From the NCBI RefSeq assembly GCF_024753135.1, contig NZ_JANUGP010000005.1, forward strand, positions 186,001-250,000: 64,000 nucleotides of DNA. Direction: 5' to 3'. The translations under genes and the position numbers were made by a program. Every line of letters begins with the position of its first letter. Position 1 is the stretch's first letter. Shown in pieces: positions 22,373-31,032 of the stretch. Source of the stretch: Streptomyces pyxinicus. GTDB taxonomy: Bacteria > Actinomycetota > Actinomycetes > Streptomycetales > Streptomycetaceae. Below the pieces are notes generated by a model. That model was not told the DNA's origin, did no database searches, and was given only the letters and a program-made list of their open reading frames with translations.

Positions 22373-22443
22373 ACATCGAATCACGGTTCTCGTGAAACCT
22401 GCACGTTGCTGACGGGGCTGACGGCAAGGACGAGGGACGGGAA

Positions 22444-22650
22444 ATGACCGAGCGACAGTCGGCCCGAGGCGTCTCCGGCCGGTCCCGGGGCATGGCCGTG
22501 ATCGCGGGCGTAGCCCTGGGCGTGTACCTCCTGCTCGGGTTGGTCGGCAGTGTCAGCGGGTCCGAGCCGAAGGAAGCGTGGCTCTATCCCCTCCCTGTGA
22601 TCCTCGCCGTCGGGCTGGGGATGACCGTGGTCAGGCGCCGGCGAGGATGA
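22444..22650 (+). CDS. Small two-helix membrane protein (68 aa)
   Basis: ATG 22444 after GGGACGGGAA. Product MTERQSARGVSGRSRGMAVI, AGVALGVYLLLGLVGSVSGS, EPKEAWLYPLPVILAVGLGM, TVVRRRRG. Two helices with an acidic loop and a basic tail. Its GC is back to the genomic norm, so it marks the right edge of the array. Function unknown. Confidence 0.6.
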   Translation: MTERQSARGVSGRSRGMAVIAGVALGVYLLLGLVGSVSGSEPKEAWLYPLPVILAVGLGMTVVRRRRG

Positions 22651-22753
22651 CCGTCTGGAGCGGACGAGACGTTCCAAGGAGGGCCCGCCTTCCCGGACCT
22701 GCGGATGGCCAGTGCTCACGAGCAGCAGCCACACCGGTCAGTAGGATGACGGA

Positions 22754-23209
22754 ATGGTGGTGCAGCAACCTTGGGCCGGGCTGCACAGTGACCTGCTGGC
22801 GGCGAAGGCGTTGGTGTACGACCCGAGCGGTTTCGCCTGCTCACTGCCGGTGCCGGTGCCGGAACCGGAGAGCGCCGAGTACGCGGCGTGCGCGTTCACG
22901 CTGCGGTCCGAGGAGGGGCCGATCCGGCCCTTCGACGTCGGCGACGGGGTGGACCTGTTCGTCATCAGCAGCCGTGACGACGACGGCTTCGGCCAATTCG
23001 TCTTCCCGCGTGACGTGTTGTGCGAGCGCGGCATCGTCTCCCGCGGCGGCTCCGGCGGTAAGCGTGGATTCCGTGTCTATCCGCCGTGGGTGACCACGGC
23101 CAACCGGCAGGCCCGCGCCACCCAGGCCTGGCAGGTGAACTACTTCCTCGACCTCGGTCGGCCCGGGACCGCCGACCTGGCCCGCGCCCACACCCCCTAC
23201 CACCCCTGA
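22754..23209 (+). CDS. MepB family protein
   Basis: 151-residue cytoplasmic protein. The second half, GQFVFPRDVLCERGIVSRGG, KRGFRVYPPWV, QARATQAWQVNYFLDL, carries the conserved pattern of the MepB family, named from the staphylococcal mepRAB locus and of unknown function. The first half has DLLAAKALVYDPSGFACSL, also typical. ATG 22754 is used; no good ribosome-binding site is seen. It follows the Rhs array but has normal high GC and is probably native. A role with its neighbours is not apparent. Confidence 0.78.
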   Translation: MVVQQPWAGLHSDLLAAKALVYDPSGFACSLPVPVPEPESAEYAACAFTLRSEEGPIRPFDVGDGVDLFVISSRDDDGFGQFVFPRDVLCERGIVSRGGSGGKRGFRVYPPWVTTANRQARATQAWQVNYFLDLGRPGTADLARAHTPYHP

Positions 23210-23242
23210 GTCCGCCCGCCCACCCCACCCGTGCGCGCCGTC

Positions 23243-23301
23243 TTGACCACCCCCACACCCCCTCCTATCGTCGCGCTACCGGACGTAGGACGTAGGACGT
23301 C
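23243..23301 (+). promoter_or_regulatory. Promoter and GGACGTA repeats before the ABC operon
   Basis: TTGACC (23243-23248) and TATCGT (23266-23271) are separated by 17 bases. Ten bases further lies GGACGTA repeated three times in tandem (about 23281-23301, the last as GGACGTC), overlapping the probable transcription start. Such repeats often bind a regulator, but none is encoded alongside. Confidence 0.55.
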
Positions 23302-23339
23302 GTATCTCCCAGCATCCCCCACCACCCGCTGGAGGACCC

Positions 23340-24989
23340 GTGCGCGACGACGTGAGCGACGTGAGCAGTGCAGCCGGCGTATCCGCACCCCAGCGCCGGT
23401 CGGTGCTGAAGGTCGCCGGGGTCCTCGGGGCCGGCGCCGTGTTGCCCGCCGGGGTGGCCGGGTGTTCCGGTGGGCCGGAGTCGACCAACGACACCGGGGG
23501 TGGCGGCAGCGGGAAGGATCGGACGCTGACCGCCGTCATCGGGTATGGGAACGACGGGAGTTGGGACCCCACGCAGACGGCCTCCGCGTTCTCGATGGCC
23601 GCCAACAACCATATCTACGAGGGGCTGCTGGACACCGATCCGATCAGCCGGAAGCCGTATCCCGCGCTGGGGACGGAGATTCCGAAGGACCCCGACGCCA
23701 CCACCTGGCGGTTCTCGCTGCGGCCCGGTGCCACCTTTCACGACGGCAAGCCCGTCACCGCGGACGACGTGGTGTTCGTGTTCGACCGGATACTGGACCC
23801 GGGTACCCAGACCCTCGCCAAGGGGTTCTTCGAAAGCTGGCTCAAGGAGGTCCGGAAGGTCGACGCCCGGACGGTGGAGCTGGTGCTCAAGTTCCCCTTC
23901 CCGGACGGGGTTTCGCGGCTCACGCTGGCCAAGGTCATGCCGAAGCACGTGTTCTCGCGGGCCGGGGCCTGGGACGAGGCGGTCAAGGGGCTGGCGGTCG
24001 GCTCGGGGCCGTACCGGCAGAGCGCGCACCATCCGAAGTCCAACACCGTGCTGGAGGCGTTCGACGGCTACAACGGGTCCCGCAAGCCCGCCTTCCGGAA
24101 GATGAACTGGCTGACCATCGTGGACGCCGCCGGGCGGGTCGCCAAGATCTCCGGGGTGGGGGCGGGGGCGCAGATCGCCGACAACATCCCGTACGCCAAC
24201 ATCCCCCGGCTGGAACAGGGCGGGCTGCGGGTCGCGGGCGGGTCCGGGATGAACAACCTGTTCCTGATGTTCAACACCCGGCACAAGCCCTTCGACGACG
24301 TCCGGGTCCGGCAGGCGCTGCACTACGCCATCGACAGCGAGAAGTTGGTGCGTGTCGCGCTGAAGGGGCATGGTGAGCCCGCGTCCTCGTTCCTCGATCA
24401 CGGCAATCCCAGCTATCGGCGGGCCAAGACCGTGTACGACTACGACCCCGGCAAGGCGAAGGCCCTGCTCAAGGCCGCCGGGGTGAAGGACCTCACCATC
24501 GAGATCCTCGCCGTCAACGTGAGCTGGGTCGTGGACTGTCTGCCGACCATCAAGGCGTCGTGGGACGCGATCGGCGTGCGGACCACCCTCGCACCGCAGG
24601 AGACCACCGCCGTGTTCACCAAGATGGACCAGAAGCGGGACTACCAAGTGGTCGCCGCCGCCTCCAACCCCAATCAGTTCGGGGTCGACGCCGATCTGAT
24701 CATGCATTACAACTACGGCCCGCAGAACCTGTGGATGCGGTACGCGCGGTGGGGCGGGCATCCCGTCGCCAAGCAACTGTTCCGGGACATGGACCAGGCC
24801 ACCCGGGAGCCGGACGCGGCGCGGAAGCGGGCCATGGTGCAGGACTACATCGACGTCGTCGCCGAGCAGGCCGTGCTGTACCCCGTGGTGCACAACGAGC
24901 TGATGACCGCCTGGGACGCGCGCAAGCTGGAGGGCATAAGGGCCCAGCCGTACCCCGGGATCAACCTGCTCCAGGCGCGCTGGGTCTGA
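23340..24989 (+). CDS. Peptide-type ABC substrate-binding lipoprotein, probably for sialic acid
   Basis: 549-residue SBP family 5 (DppA/OppA-like) protein. After a basic leader QRRSVLKVAGVLGAGAVLPA comes the lipobox AGCSG (Cys about 42). The mature part shows family features: NNHIYEGLLDTDP, WRFSLRPGATFHDGKPVTAD, VRQALHYAIDSEKL. GTG 23340 has GGAGG five bases upstream. It is the first of five co-directional genes ending with a NanA/DapA-type lyase and facing a sialidase, the same gene set as the sialic-acid ABC importer loci of Corynebacterium. The family itself mostly binds peptides, so the sugar-acid substrate is inferred from context. Confidence 0.83.
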   Translation: MRDDVSDVSSAAGVSAPQRRSVLKVAGVLGAGAVLPAGVAGCSGGPESTNDTGGGGSGKDRTLTAVIGYGNDGSWDPTQTASAFSMAANNHIYEGLLDTDPISRKPYPALGTEIPKDPDATTWRFSLRPGATFHDGKPVTADDVVFVFDRILDPGTQTLAKGFFESWLKEVRKVDARTVELVLKFPFPDGVSRLTLAKVMPKHVFSRAGAWDEAVKGLAVGSGPYRQSAHHPKSNTVLEAFDGYNGSRKPAFRKMNWLTIVDAAGRVAKISGVGAGAQIADNIPYANIPRLEQGGLRVAGGSGMNNLFLMFNTRHKPFDDVRVRQALHYAIDSEKLVRVALKGHGEPASSFLDHGNPSYRRAKTVYDYDPGKAKALLKAAGVKDLTIEILAVNVSWVVDCLPTIKASWDAIGVRTTLAPQETTAVFTKMDQKRDYQVVAAASNPNQFGVDADLIMHYNYGPQNLWMRYARWGGHPVAKQLFRDMDQATREPDAARKRAMVQDYIDVVAEQAVLYPVVHNELMTAWDARKLEGIRAQPYPGINLLQARWV

Positions 24990-24993
24990 CGGC

Positions 24994-25950
24994 ATGACGG
25001 CCGTCGTACGGATTCTGCTGCGGCGGATCGCCCTGCTGGTGCCGCTGCTGCTCGGGATCGTGCTGTTCGTGTTCCTGGTGATGCGGTTCTCGGACGTCGA
25101 CCCGGCCTCGGCGTTCTTCCAGGGCGCCAACCCGACCCCGCGGCAGCTGCACGACTTCCGGGAGCGCAACGGGCTGCTGGACCCGCTGCCCGTGCGGTAC
25201 GTCCATTTCGTCCGCGACCTGCTGCACGGCGACCTCGGCACCAGTGCCCTGACCCGGGCCCCGGTGGTCGACCAGGTCACCACCGCGCTGCCGCTCACCC
25301 TCCAACTGACCTTCCTCGGGCTCGGGATCGCGGTGGTCCTGGCGCTGGTGGGCGGGGTGAGCGCCGCCGTGTACCGGGACCGGATCCCGGACCAGGCCGT
25401 CCGGGTCGTCTCGCTGGTCGGGGTCGCCGCGCCCGGGTTCTGGCTGGCGCTGCTGATGATCCAGTACCTGGCGGTCGACCGGGGCTGGTTCCCGACCGGC
25501 GGTTACGTCAATCCGGCCGACTCGCTCACCGGCTGGCTGCGCACCATGGCGCTGCCCGCGCTCGCCCTGTCCCTGCCGGTGGCCGCCCAGCTCACCCGGA
25601 TCGTGCGGACCTCGGTGGTCGAGGAGCTGGACAAGGACTACGTGCGCACGGCGATCGGGAGCGGGCTGCCGCCCCGGGTGGTGGTCGGGCGGAACGTGCT
25701 GCGCAACGCCCTGGTCAACCCGCTGACCGTACTGGGGCTGCGGGTCGGCTATCTGCTCGGCGGCGCGGTCGTGATCGAGACGATCTTCTCGCTGCCCGGC
25801 ATGGGCAAGCTGATGATCGACGCCGTGCAGAACGGCGACCCGGCGGTGGTGCAGGGGGTCGTCCTGACGACGGCGACCGGGTTCGTCGTCGTCAACCTCG
25901 TCATCGACGTGCTGTATCTGCTGGTCAACCCACGACTGAGGGCGGCCTGA
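24994..25950 (+). CDS. ABC transporter permease, DppB type
   Basis: 318-residue inner-membrane permease with six helices. N-terminal LLRRIALLVPLLLGIVLFVF and DLGTSALTRAPV are typical of DppB/OppB, and the EAA-like loop reads VRTAIGSGLPPRVVVGRNVL. It starts four bases after the SBP stop and overlaps the next gene by one base (TGATG). Forms the channel with the permease half of the next protein. Confidence 0.9.
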   Translation: MTAVVRILLRRIALLVPLLLGIVLFVFLVMRFSDVDPASAFFQGANPTPRQLHDFRERNGLLDPLPVRYVHFVRDLLHGDLGTSALTRAPVVDQVTTALPLTLQLTFLGLGIAVVLALVGGVSAAVYRDRIPDQAVRVVSLVGVAAPGFWLALLMIQYLAVDRGWFPTGGYVNPADSLTGWLRTMALPALALSLPVAAQLTRIVRTSVVEELDKDYVRTAIGSGLPPRVVVGRNVLRNALVNPLTVLGLRVGYLLGGAVVIETIFSLPGMGKLMIDAVQNGDPAVVQGVVLTTATGFVVVNLVIDVLYLLVNPRLRAA

Positions 25951-27938
25951 TGGTCACGCGCGCGAGTCTCGCCGAACGGCTCTCCCAGTCCGGTGTCCGG
26001 CTGCGTGGCTGGCGCCGGCTGCCGCCGCTGTCGAAGGTTGCCGTCTGCTTCCTGGCGGTCGTCGTCCTGGTCGCCGTACTCGCCCCGCTGCTCGCGCCCG
26101 ACGACCCGCTCGACCAGCAGGACCCGGTGGGCGGGACCGGGCATCCGTCCGGGGCGCACTGGATGGGGCAGGACAGCCTCGGGCGGGACGTGCTGAGCCG
26201 GCTGATGTACGGGGCCCGCTGGTCGCTGGCGATCGGGCTGGGGGCGACCGGGCTCGCCTTGGTCGTCGGGGCGCTGCTCGGGGCGCTCGCCGCCACTTCC
26301 CGCAAGGGGGTGGACGAGACGCTGATGCGCTGTCTCGATGTCGTGATGGCGTTTCCGGGGATCGCGCTCGCGGCCGTGCTGGTGGCCGTGTTCGGCGGTG
26401 GCATCGGTGTGCTGATCTGCGCGATCGCCTTCCTGTTCACGCCGCCGGTGGCACGGGTCGTCCGGGCGAACGTGCTCGACCAGTACGGCGAGGACTACGT
26501 CACCGCCGAGCGGGTCATCGGCGCCCGCACCCCGCACATCGTGCTGCGGCACGTGGCCGTCAACTGCGCGGCCCCGGTGCTGGTGTTCTGCACGGTCCAG
26601 GTGGCCGAGGCCATCGTGTTCGAGGCGTCGCTGTCCTTCATCGGCGCCGGGGTGCGGCCCCCCGACCCGTCCTGGGGAAGTGTGATCGCGGACGGCCGGA
26701 ACATGGTGCTGACCGGCGGCTGGTGGGCGACCGTCTTCCCGGGGCTGCTGATCCTCCTGACCGTGCTGTCGCTGAACATCCTCTCCGAGGGCGTCTCCGA
26801 CGCGTGGGCGGCGCCCGCGCCCCGGGAGGTGCCGCAGGCGCCCGCCGACCGGCTGGAGGCCCCCGAGCCGGGCGGCGGGGAGGTGCTGCCGCTACCCGGT
26901 CTCGCCGAGGCCGCCCGGCGGCTGCGCGCCCGCGCCCGGCCCCGGCCCGGCCCGGACGAGCGGCCGGTGCTGGCCGTGGAGGACCTGTCCATCGGGTTCC
27001 CGGACCGGCACCGGGGCGTGGACGTGGTCGACGGGGTCGGCTTCGAGGTGTATCCGGGTGAGGTGCTGGGGCTGGTCGGGGAGTCCGGGTGCGGGAAGTC
27101 GCTGACCGCGCTGACCGTCATGGGGCTCCAGCCGAAGGGCGCCCGGGTGCGCGGGCGAGTGCGGTTCCGGGGGCGCGACCTGCTGGCCGAGCCCGCGCGG
27201 GTACGGCGCCGGCTGCTCGGGCACGAGATGGCGATGGTCTACCAGGACGCCCTGTCCTCGCTGAACCCCGCCATGACGGTCCGGGCGCAGATGAAACAGC
27301 TCGTACGGCGGGGAGGGCGACGCGGTCCCCGGGAGTTGCTGGCGCTGGTCGGGCTGGATGCGGAGCGGACTCTGCGCAGCTATCCGCACGAGCTGTCCGG
27401 CGGGCAGCGGCAGCGGGTGCTGATCGCGATGGCGCTGTCCCGGGACCCGGGGCTGATCGTCGCCGACGAGCCGACCACCGCGCTCGACGTCACCGTGCAG
27501 ACGCAGGTGATGGAGCTGCTGCTGCGGCTGCGCGCGGAGCTGGGGTTCGCGCTGGTCCTGGTCTCGCACGACCTGGCGCTGGTCGCCGACGTCACCGACC
27601 GGGTGGTGGTGATGTACGGCGGGCGGATCGTGGAGAGCGGGGTGACCGCCGAGCTGGTCGCGGCCCCGGCCCACCACTACACGCGCGGTCTGCTGGGCAG
27701 TGTGCTCTCGCTGGAGTCGGCCGAGGAGCGGATGACGCAGATCAAGGGGGTCGTACCGGCTCCCGCGGACTTCCCGGCGGGGTGCCGGTTCGCCGACCGC
27801 TGCCCGCTGGCCACGCGGGTCTGCCACGAGCGGGTCCCGGTGCTCGTGGGCCCGCCCGCGCACACGGCCGCCTGTCATCACCCGGCGGTGGACCCGGCGG
27901 ACCCGACGTCGGCGGCGAGCGAGGAGGCGGTGCGGTGA
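25950..27938 (+). CDS. Fused permease-ATPase of a peptide-type ABC importer
   Basis: 662-residue fusion. Residues 1-290 are a DppC-type permease (MGQDSLGRDVLSRLMYGARW; loop TAERVIGARTPHIVLRHVAV). A Pro/Arg-rich linker of about 45 residues follows, then a DppD-type ATPase from about 335, with Walker A GESGCGKS, signature LSGGQRQR, Walker B IVADEP, and the C-terminal four-Cys cluster of peptide-importer ATPases (CRFADRCPLATRVC). Such fusions are known in actinobacteria, including the sialic-acid importer of Corynebacterium. It overlaps the next gene by four bases (GTGA). Confidence 0.9.
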   Translation: MVTRASLAERLSQSGVRLRGWRRLPPLSKVAVCFLAVVVLVAVLAPLLAPDDPLDQQDPVGGTGHPSGAHWMGQDSLGRDVLSRLMYGARWSLAIGLGATGLALVVGALLGALAATSRKGVDETLMRCLDVVMAFPGIALAAVLVAVFGGGIGVLICAIAFLFTPPVARVVRANVLDQYGEDYVTAERVIGARTPHIVLRHVAVNCAAPVLVFCTVQVAEAIVFEASLSFIGAGVRPPDPSWGSVIADGRNMVLTGGWWATVFPGLLILLTVLSLNILSEGVSDAWAAPAPREVPQAPADRLEAPEPGGGEVLPLPGLAEAARRLRARARPRPGPDERPVLAVEDLSIGFPDRHRGVDVVDGVGFEVYPGEVLGLVGESGCGKSLTALTVMGLQPKGARVRGRVRFRGRDLLAEPARVRRRLLGHEMAMVYQDALSSLNPAMTVRAQMKQLVRRGGRRGPRELLALVGLDAERTLRSYPHELSGGQRQRVLIAMALSRDPGLIVADEPTTALDVTVQTQVMELLLRLRAELGFALVLVSHDLALVADVTDRVVVMYGGRIVESGVTAELVAAPAHHYTRGLLGSVLSLESAEERMTQIKGVVPAPADFPAGCRFADRCPLATRVCHERVPVLVGPPAHTAACHHPAVDPADPTSAASEEAVR

Positions 27939-28939
27939 GCGCCGTGGTGGAGGTGCGGGACGCCCATGTGGTGCACCGGGCGCGCGGGGGCGGGCTGTTC
28001 GGTCGGGACCGGGTGTACGCGCTGACCGGTGCGGGGCTGCGGGTCGCCGCCGGGGAGACGGTGGGCGTGGTCGGGGAGTCGGGGTGCGGGAAGTCGACGC
28101 TGGCGCGGGTGCTGACCGGCGTCCAGCGGCCGACCTCGGGGACGGTGTCGTTCGGGGGGCGGGACCTGTGGGCGATGCCGGCCGGCGAGCGGCGGGCGGT
28201 GGTCGGCGCGGGCACCGGGATGGTCTTCCAGGACCCGTCGACGGCCCTGAACCGCCGGCTGCCGGTCGGGCGCATCCTGCGCGACCCGCTGGACGTGCAC
28301 CGGCGCGGCACCCGGGCTGAACGAGAGGCGCGGGTACGGGAGTTGATGGGGATGGTGGGGCTGCCCCGGGCGCTCGCGGACGCGCTGCCGGGGCAGTTGT
28401 CGGGCGGGCAGCGGCAGCGGGTCGCCATCGCCCGCGCGCTCGCCCTGGACCCGGCGCTCGTGGTCGCCGACGAGCCGACCAGCGCCCTGGACGTGTCGGT
28501 GCGCGCGCAGATCCTCAACCTGCTGCTGGACCTGCGCGAACGCCTCGGTCTCGCGCTGGTGTTCGTCAGCCACGACATCCAGACGGTACGGCGGATGAGC
28601 GACCGGGTGATCACCATGTACCTGGGCCGGATCGTGGAGGAGACCCCGGCCGACCGGGTGACCGACAGCGCCCGGCACCCGTACACCCGCGCCCTGTTCT
28701 CGGCCACGCCCGGCCTGCTGGACCCCGTCGATCCGATCCCGCTGACCGGCCCGGTGCCCTCGGCGACCCGCCCGCCGAGCGGCTGCCCCTTCCGCACGCG
28801 CTGCTGGAAGGCGGACGGGGTGTGCGCGGAGTCGATGCCGGACTTCTCGGCCGCGTCACGTCCCGGACACCGCTACCGCTGCCACCATCCTGTGGAAGAG
28901 GACCAGCCGACCCGTGACCTAGCACGCCAGGAGCCCTGA
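27935..28939 (+). CDS. ABC transporter ATP-binding protein, DppF type
   Basis: 334-residue second ATPase of the importer. Walker A GESGCGKST, signature LSGGQRQRV, Walker B VVADEP, switch His in FVSHDIQTV, and the C-terminal cluster CPFRTRCWKADGVC. GTG 27935 overlaps the previous stop. It pairs with the ATPase half of the fused protein. The lyase gene begins at the base after its stop, showing a single operon. Confidence 0.9.
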   Translation: MSAVVEVRDAHVVHRARGGGLFGRDRVYALTGAGLRVAAGETVGVVGESGCGKSTLARVLTGVQRPTSGTVSFGGRDLWAMPAGERRAVVGAGTGMVFQDPSTALNRRLPVGRILRDPLDVHRRGTRAEREARVRELMGMVGLPRALADALPGQLSGGQRQRVAIARALALDPALVVADEPTSALDVSVRAQILNLLLDLRERLGLALVFVSHDIQTVRRMSDRVITMYLGRIVEETPADRVTDSARHPYTRALFSATPGLLDPVDPIPLTGPVPSATRPPSGCPFRTRCWKADGVCAESMPDFSAASRPGHRYRCHHPVEEDQPTRDLARQEP

Positions 28940-29866
28940 ATGACCTTCCCCGCCCCGCTGACCGGTGTCGTCCCGCCCGTCTGCACGCCCCTGACGCCGG
29001 AGCGGGAGGTGGACGTCCGCTCGCTGCTGTCCCTGGTGGACCACCTGGTGGAGGCGGGGGTGCACGGGCTGTTCCTGCTGGGCTCGACCTCGGAGGCGGC
29101 CTTCCTGACCGACGGGCAGCGCCGGCAGGTGGTGGCGGCGGTGACGGCCCATGTCGGCGGTCAGGTGCCGGTGCTGGCCGGGGCCATCGACATGACCACG
29201 CCGAGGGTCCTGGACCACGTCAGCGCGGTCACGGCGGCCGGGGCGCAGGCCGTCGTCGTCACCGCCCCGTTCTACGCCCGCACCCATCCCGCCGAGATCG
29301 TCCACCACTTCCGCCGGATCGCCGCCGCCAGCCCGGTGCCGGTGGTCGCTTACGACATCCCGGTGGCCGTGCACACCAAGCTGCCCGCCGAGCTGGTGCT
29401 GGGGCTCGCCGGGGACGGGGTGCTGGCCGGCGTCAAGGACTCCAGCGGCGATCTGGCGGCCTTCCGGGAGATCGTCACCGGCGCCCGGACGCACCCCGGG
29501 TTCAGTGTGCTGACCGGCTCCGAGCTGATCGCCGACTCGGCGCTCGCGCTGGGCGCGGACGGGGCGGTGCCGGGGCTGGCCAACGTCGACCCGCACGGGT
29601 ACGTCCGCCTGTACCGGGAGTGCCGGGCCGGTGACTGGGAGGCGGCGCGGGTCGAACAGGAGCGGCTGTGCGCGCTGTTCGCGATCACCGGGGTGGGCGA
29701 TCCGGCCCGGATGGGCGGCAGTTCCTCGGCGCTCGGCGCGTTCAAGGCGGCCCTGCATCTGCGGGGCGTCATCGACTGCCCGGTGACGGCCGAGCCTCAG
29801 GTCCCGCTGTCCGGCGAGGAGGTCGAGCGGGTCGGCAAGCTGCTGGCCGCCGCCGGGCTGCTCTGA
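28940..29866 (+). CDS. DapA/NanA family lyase, probable N-acetylneuraminate lyase
   Basis: 308-residue TIM-barrel Schiff-base aldolase. Lys about 166 in AGVKDSSGD forms the imine; Tyr about 138 in VVAYDIPVAV is the proton relay; LLGSTSEAAFLT is the substrate-carboxylate loop (GSTSE in place of the GTTGE of DapA). It lacks the tight DapA signature, and its place at the end of the importer operon and opposite a sialidase suggests cleavage of sialic acid to N-acetylmannosamine and pyruvate. Other 2-keto-acid aldol reactions are possible. Its last 70 bases overlap the sialidase frame on the other strand. Confidence 0.78.
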   Translation: MTFPAPLTGVVPPVCTPLTPEREVDVRSLLSLVDHLVEAGVHGLFLLGSTSEAAFLTDGQRRQVVAAVTAHVGGQVPVLAGAIDMTTPRVLDHVSAVTAAGAQAVVVTAPFYARTHPAEIVHHFRRIAAASPVPVVAYDIPVAVHTKLPAELVLGLAGDGVLAGVKDSSGDLAAFREIVTGARTHPGFSVLTGSELIADSALALGADGAVPGLANVDPHGYVRLYRECRAGDWEAARVEQERLCALFAITGVGDPARMGGSSSALGAFKAALHLRGVIDCPVTAEPQVPLSGEEVERVGKLLAAAGLL

Positions 29867-31032
29867 GGCAGCCGCAGCCGGCGGAACTCGACGGTGGCGT
29901 AGGCGCCGCGCTCGTAGAGGACGCCGACGGTGTCCGGGCCGAGCTGGACCAGGTCGGAGTAGGCGGCCCGGTCGTCGGAGAGGGTCAGCAGCTTGCGGAA
30001 GGTGCGGCCGGCGTCGGTGCTCGCCCATAGGGCCATGGCACGGCGTGCGGTGGGGACGGAGGGCGCGGAGAGCAGCAACGGGCCTTGCTCGGCGCGCACT
30101 TGGAGGACACTGGCCTGCACCACGGGGATGTCGTCGAGGGTGGGCTGGACGGCGTAGGGGTGGTCGAGGGTGCGGCCGGCGTCGGAGGAGTAGGCGGCGA
30201 GGCGGTTGCCGGGGGTTCGGCCGTTCTGGTCACGGGCGCTGAAGTAGACCCGGCCGTCCGGGAGTTGGGCGGCACTGGATTCGTTCGGGTTGACCCGGCC
30301 GTCGTAGTCGGCGTCCACGAAGCCCAGGTGCCAGGTGCGTCCGCCGTCGTCGCTGTAGAGGGCGTGGCCGCCGTAGTACCGGGCTTCCCGGCCGGTGTCG
30401 GGGGAGCCGGGGGGCGGGGCGGCGGAGTGGTTGGCGGGGATGAGCAGCCGGCCGGCGTGCGGGCCCCGGGTGAGGGCGAGGGCGTGCCCGGGGCCGGTCG
30501 CGTACCAGCGCCAGTCCGGGCGTTTCACCCGGGCCGTGATCTCGCGGAGCCGCCCGAAGTGCCGGCCGTCGTCCCAGCTCCGCTGCACGAACACGCGGCG
30601 CCCCTGGGCGGGCGTGACCTCGCCGCGCATGATCCGGTCCTCGGTCACGCTTCCGCTGTTGGCGCAGGTGACGAGCACGACGGCGCCGGTACGGGGGTCC
30701 ACGACCGGCGCCGGGTTGCCCCGGGTGTCCCCGCGCCCGGCGGCCACGACGCGCGTCCGACCCCAGGTGCAGCCCCCGTCCCGGGACCGGCGCACCACGA
30801 CGTCGATGTCCCCGCTGTCCCCCACCCCGTCCCGCCGCCCCTCGGCGAACGCCAGCACCGTGCCCTGCCGGGTCCGGACGACGGCGGGGATGCGGTAGGC
30901 CGCGTAACCGCCCTGCCCGGACACGTACGGCACGGACGACACGCATCCGGCGCGCGCGGACGCGGGCGGGTGGAGGGTGAGCGGGGCGAGCAGGGCGAGA
31001 CCGGCGAGCAGACAGCGGCTGTGGGGGGTCAC
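29797..31032 (-). CDS. Secreted exo-alpha-sialidase
   Basis: 411-residue glycoside hydrolase (GH33-like). Signal peptide RCLLAGLALLAPLTLHPPAS ARA begins just after GTG 31032. The RIP motif is YRIPAVV with the Arg that binds the sialic carboxylate. Asp-boxes of the six-bladed propeller are visible: SRDGGCTWG, SDDGGRTWH, STDAGRTF. It would release sialic acid from host or environmental glycans for uptake by the ABC importer on the opposite strand. It is convergent with the lyase and runs 70 bases into it; the last 20 residues (Ser/Pro/Thr-rich) may be dispensable. Confidence 0.87.
   Translation of the reverse strand: MTPHSRCLLAGLALLAPLTLHPPASARAGCVSSVPYVSGQGGYAAYRIPAVVRTRQGTVLAFAEGRRDGVGDSGDIDVVVRRSRDGGCTWGRTRVVAAGRGDTRGNPAPVVDPRTGAVVLVTCANSGSVTEDRIMRGEVTPAQGRRVFVQRSWDDGRHFGRLREITARVKRPDWRWYATGPGHALALTRGPHAGRLLIPANHSAAPPPGSPDTGREARYYGGHALYSDDGGRTWHLGFVDADYDGRVNPNESSAAQLPDGRVYFSARDQNGRTPGNRLAAYSSDAGRTLDHPYAVQPTLDDIPVVQASVLQVRAEQGPLLLSAPSVPTARRAMALWASTDAGRTFRKLLTLSDDRAAYSDLVQLGPDTVGVLYERGAYATVEFRRLRLPQSSPAAASSLPTRSTSSPDSGT

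Noticed and set aside
18262..22650. Transposon or insertion sequence as the source of the Rhs fragments
   Set aside because: No transposase frame, terminal inverted repeats or target duplications were found in the interval.
28940..29866. Dihydrodipicolinate synthase (dapA) of lysine synthesis
   Set aside because: The substrate loop and the operon with an importer and opposite a sialidase favour a catabolic lyase, though the fold is shared.
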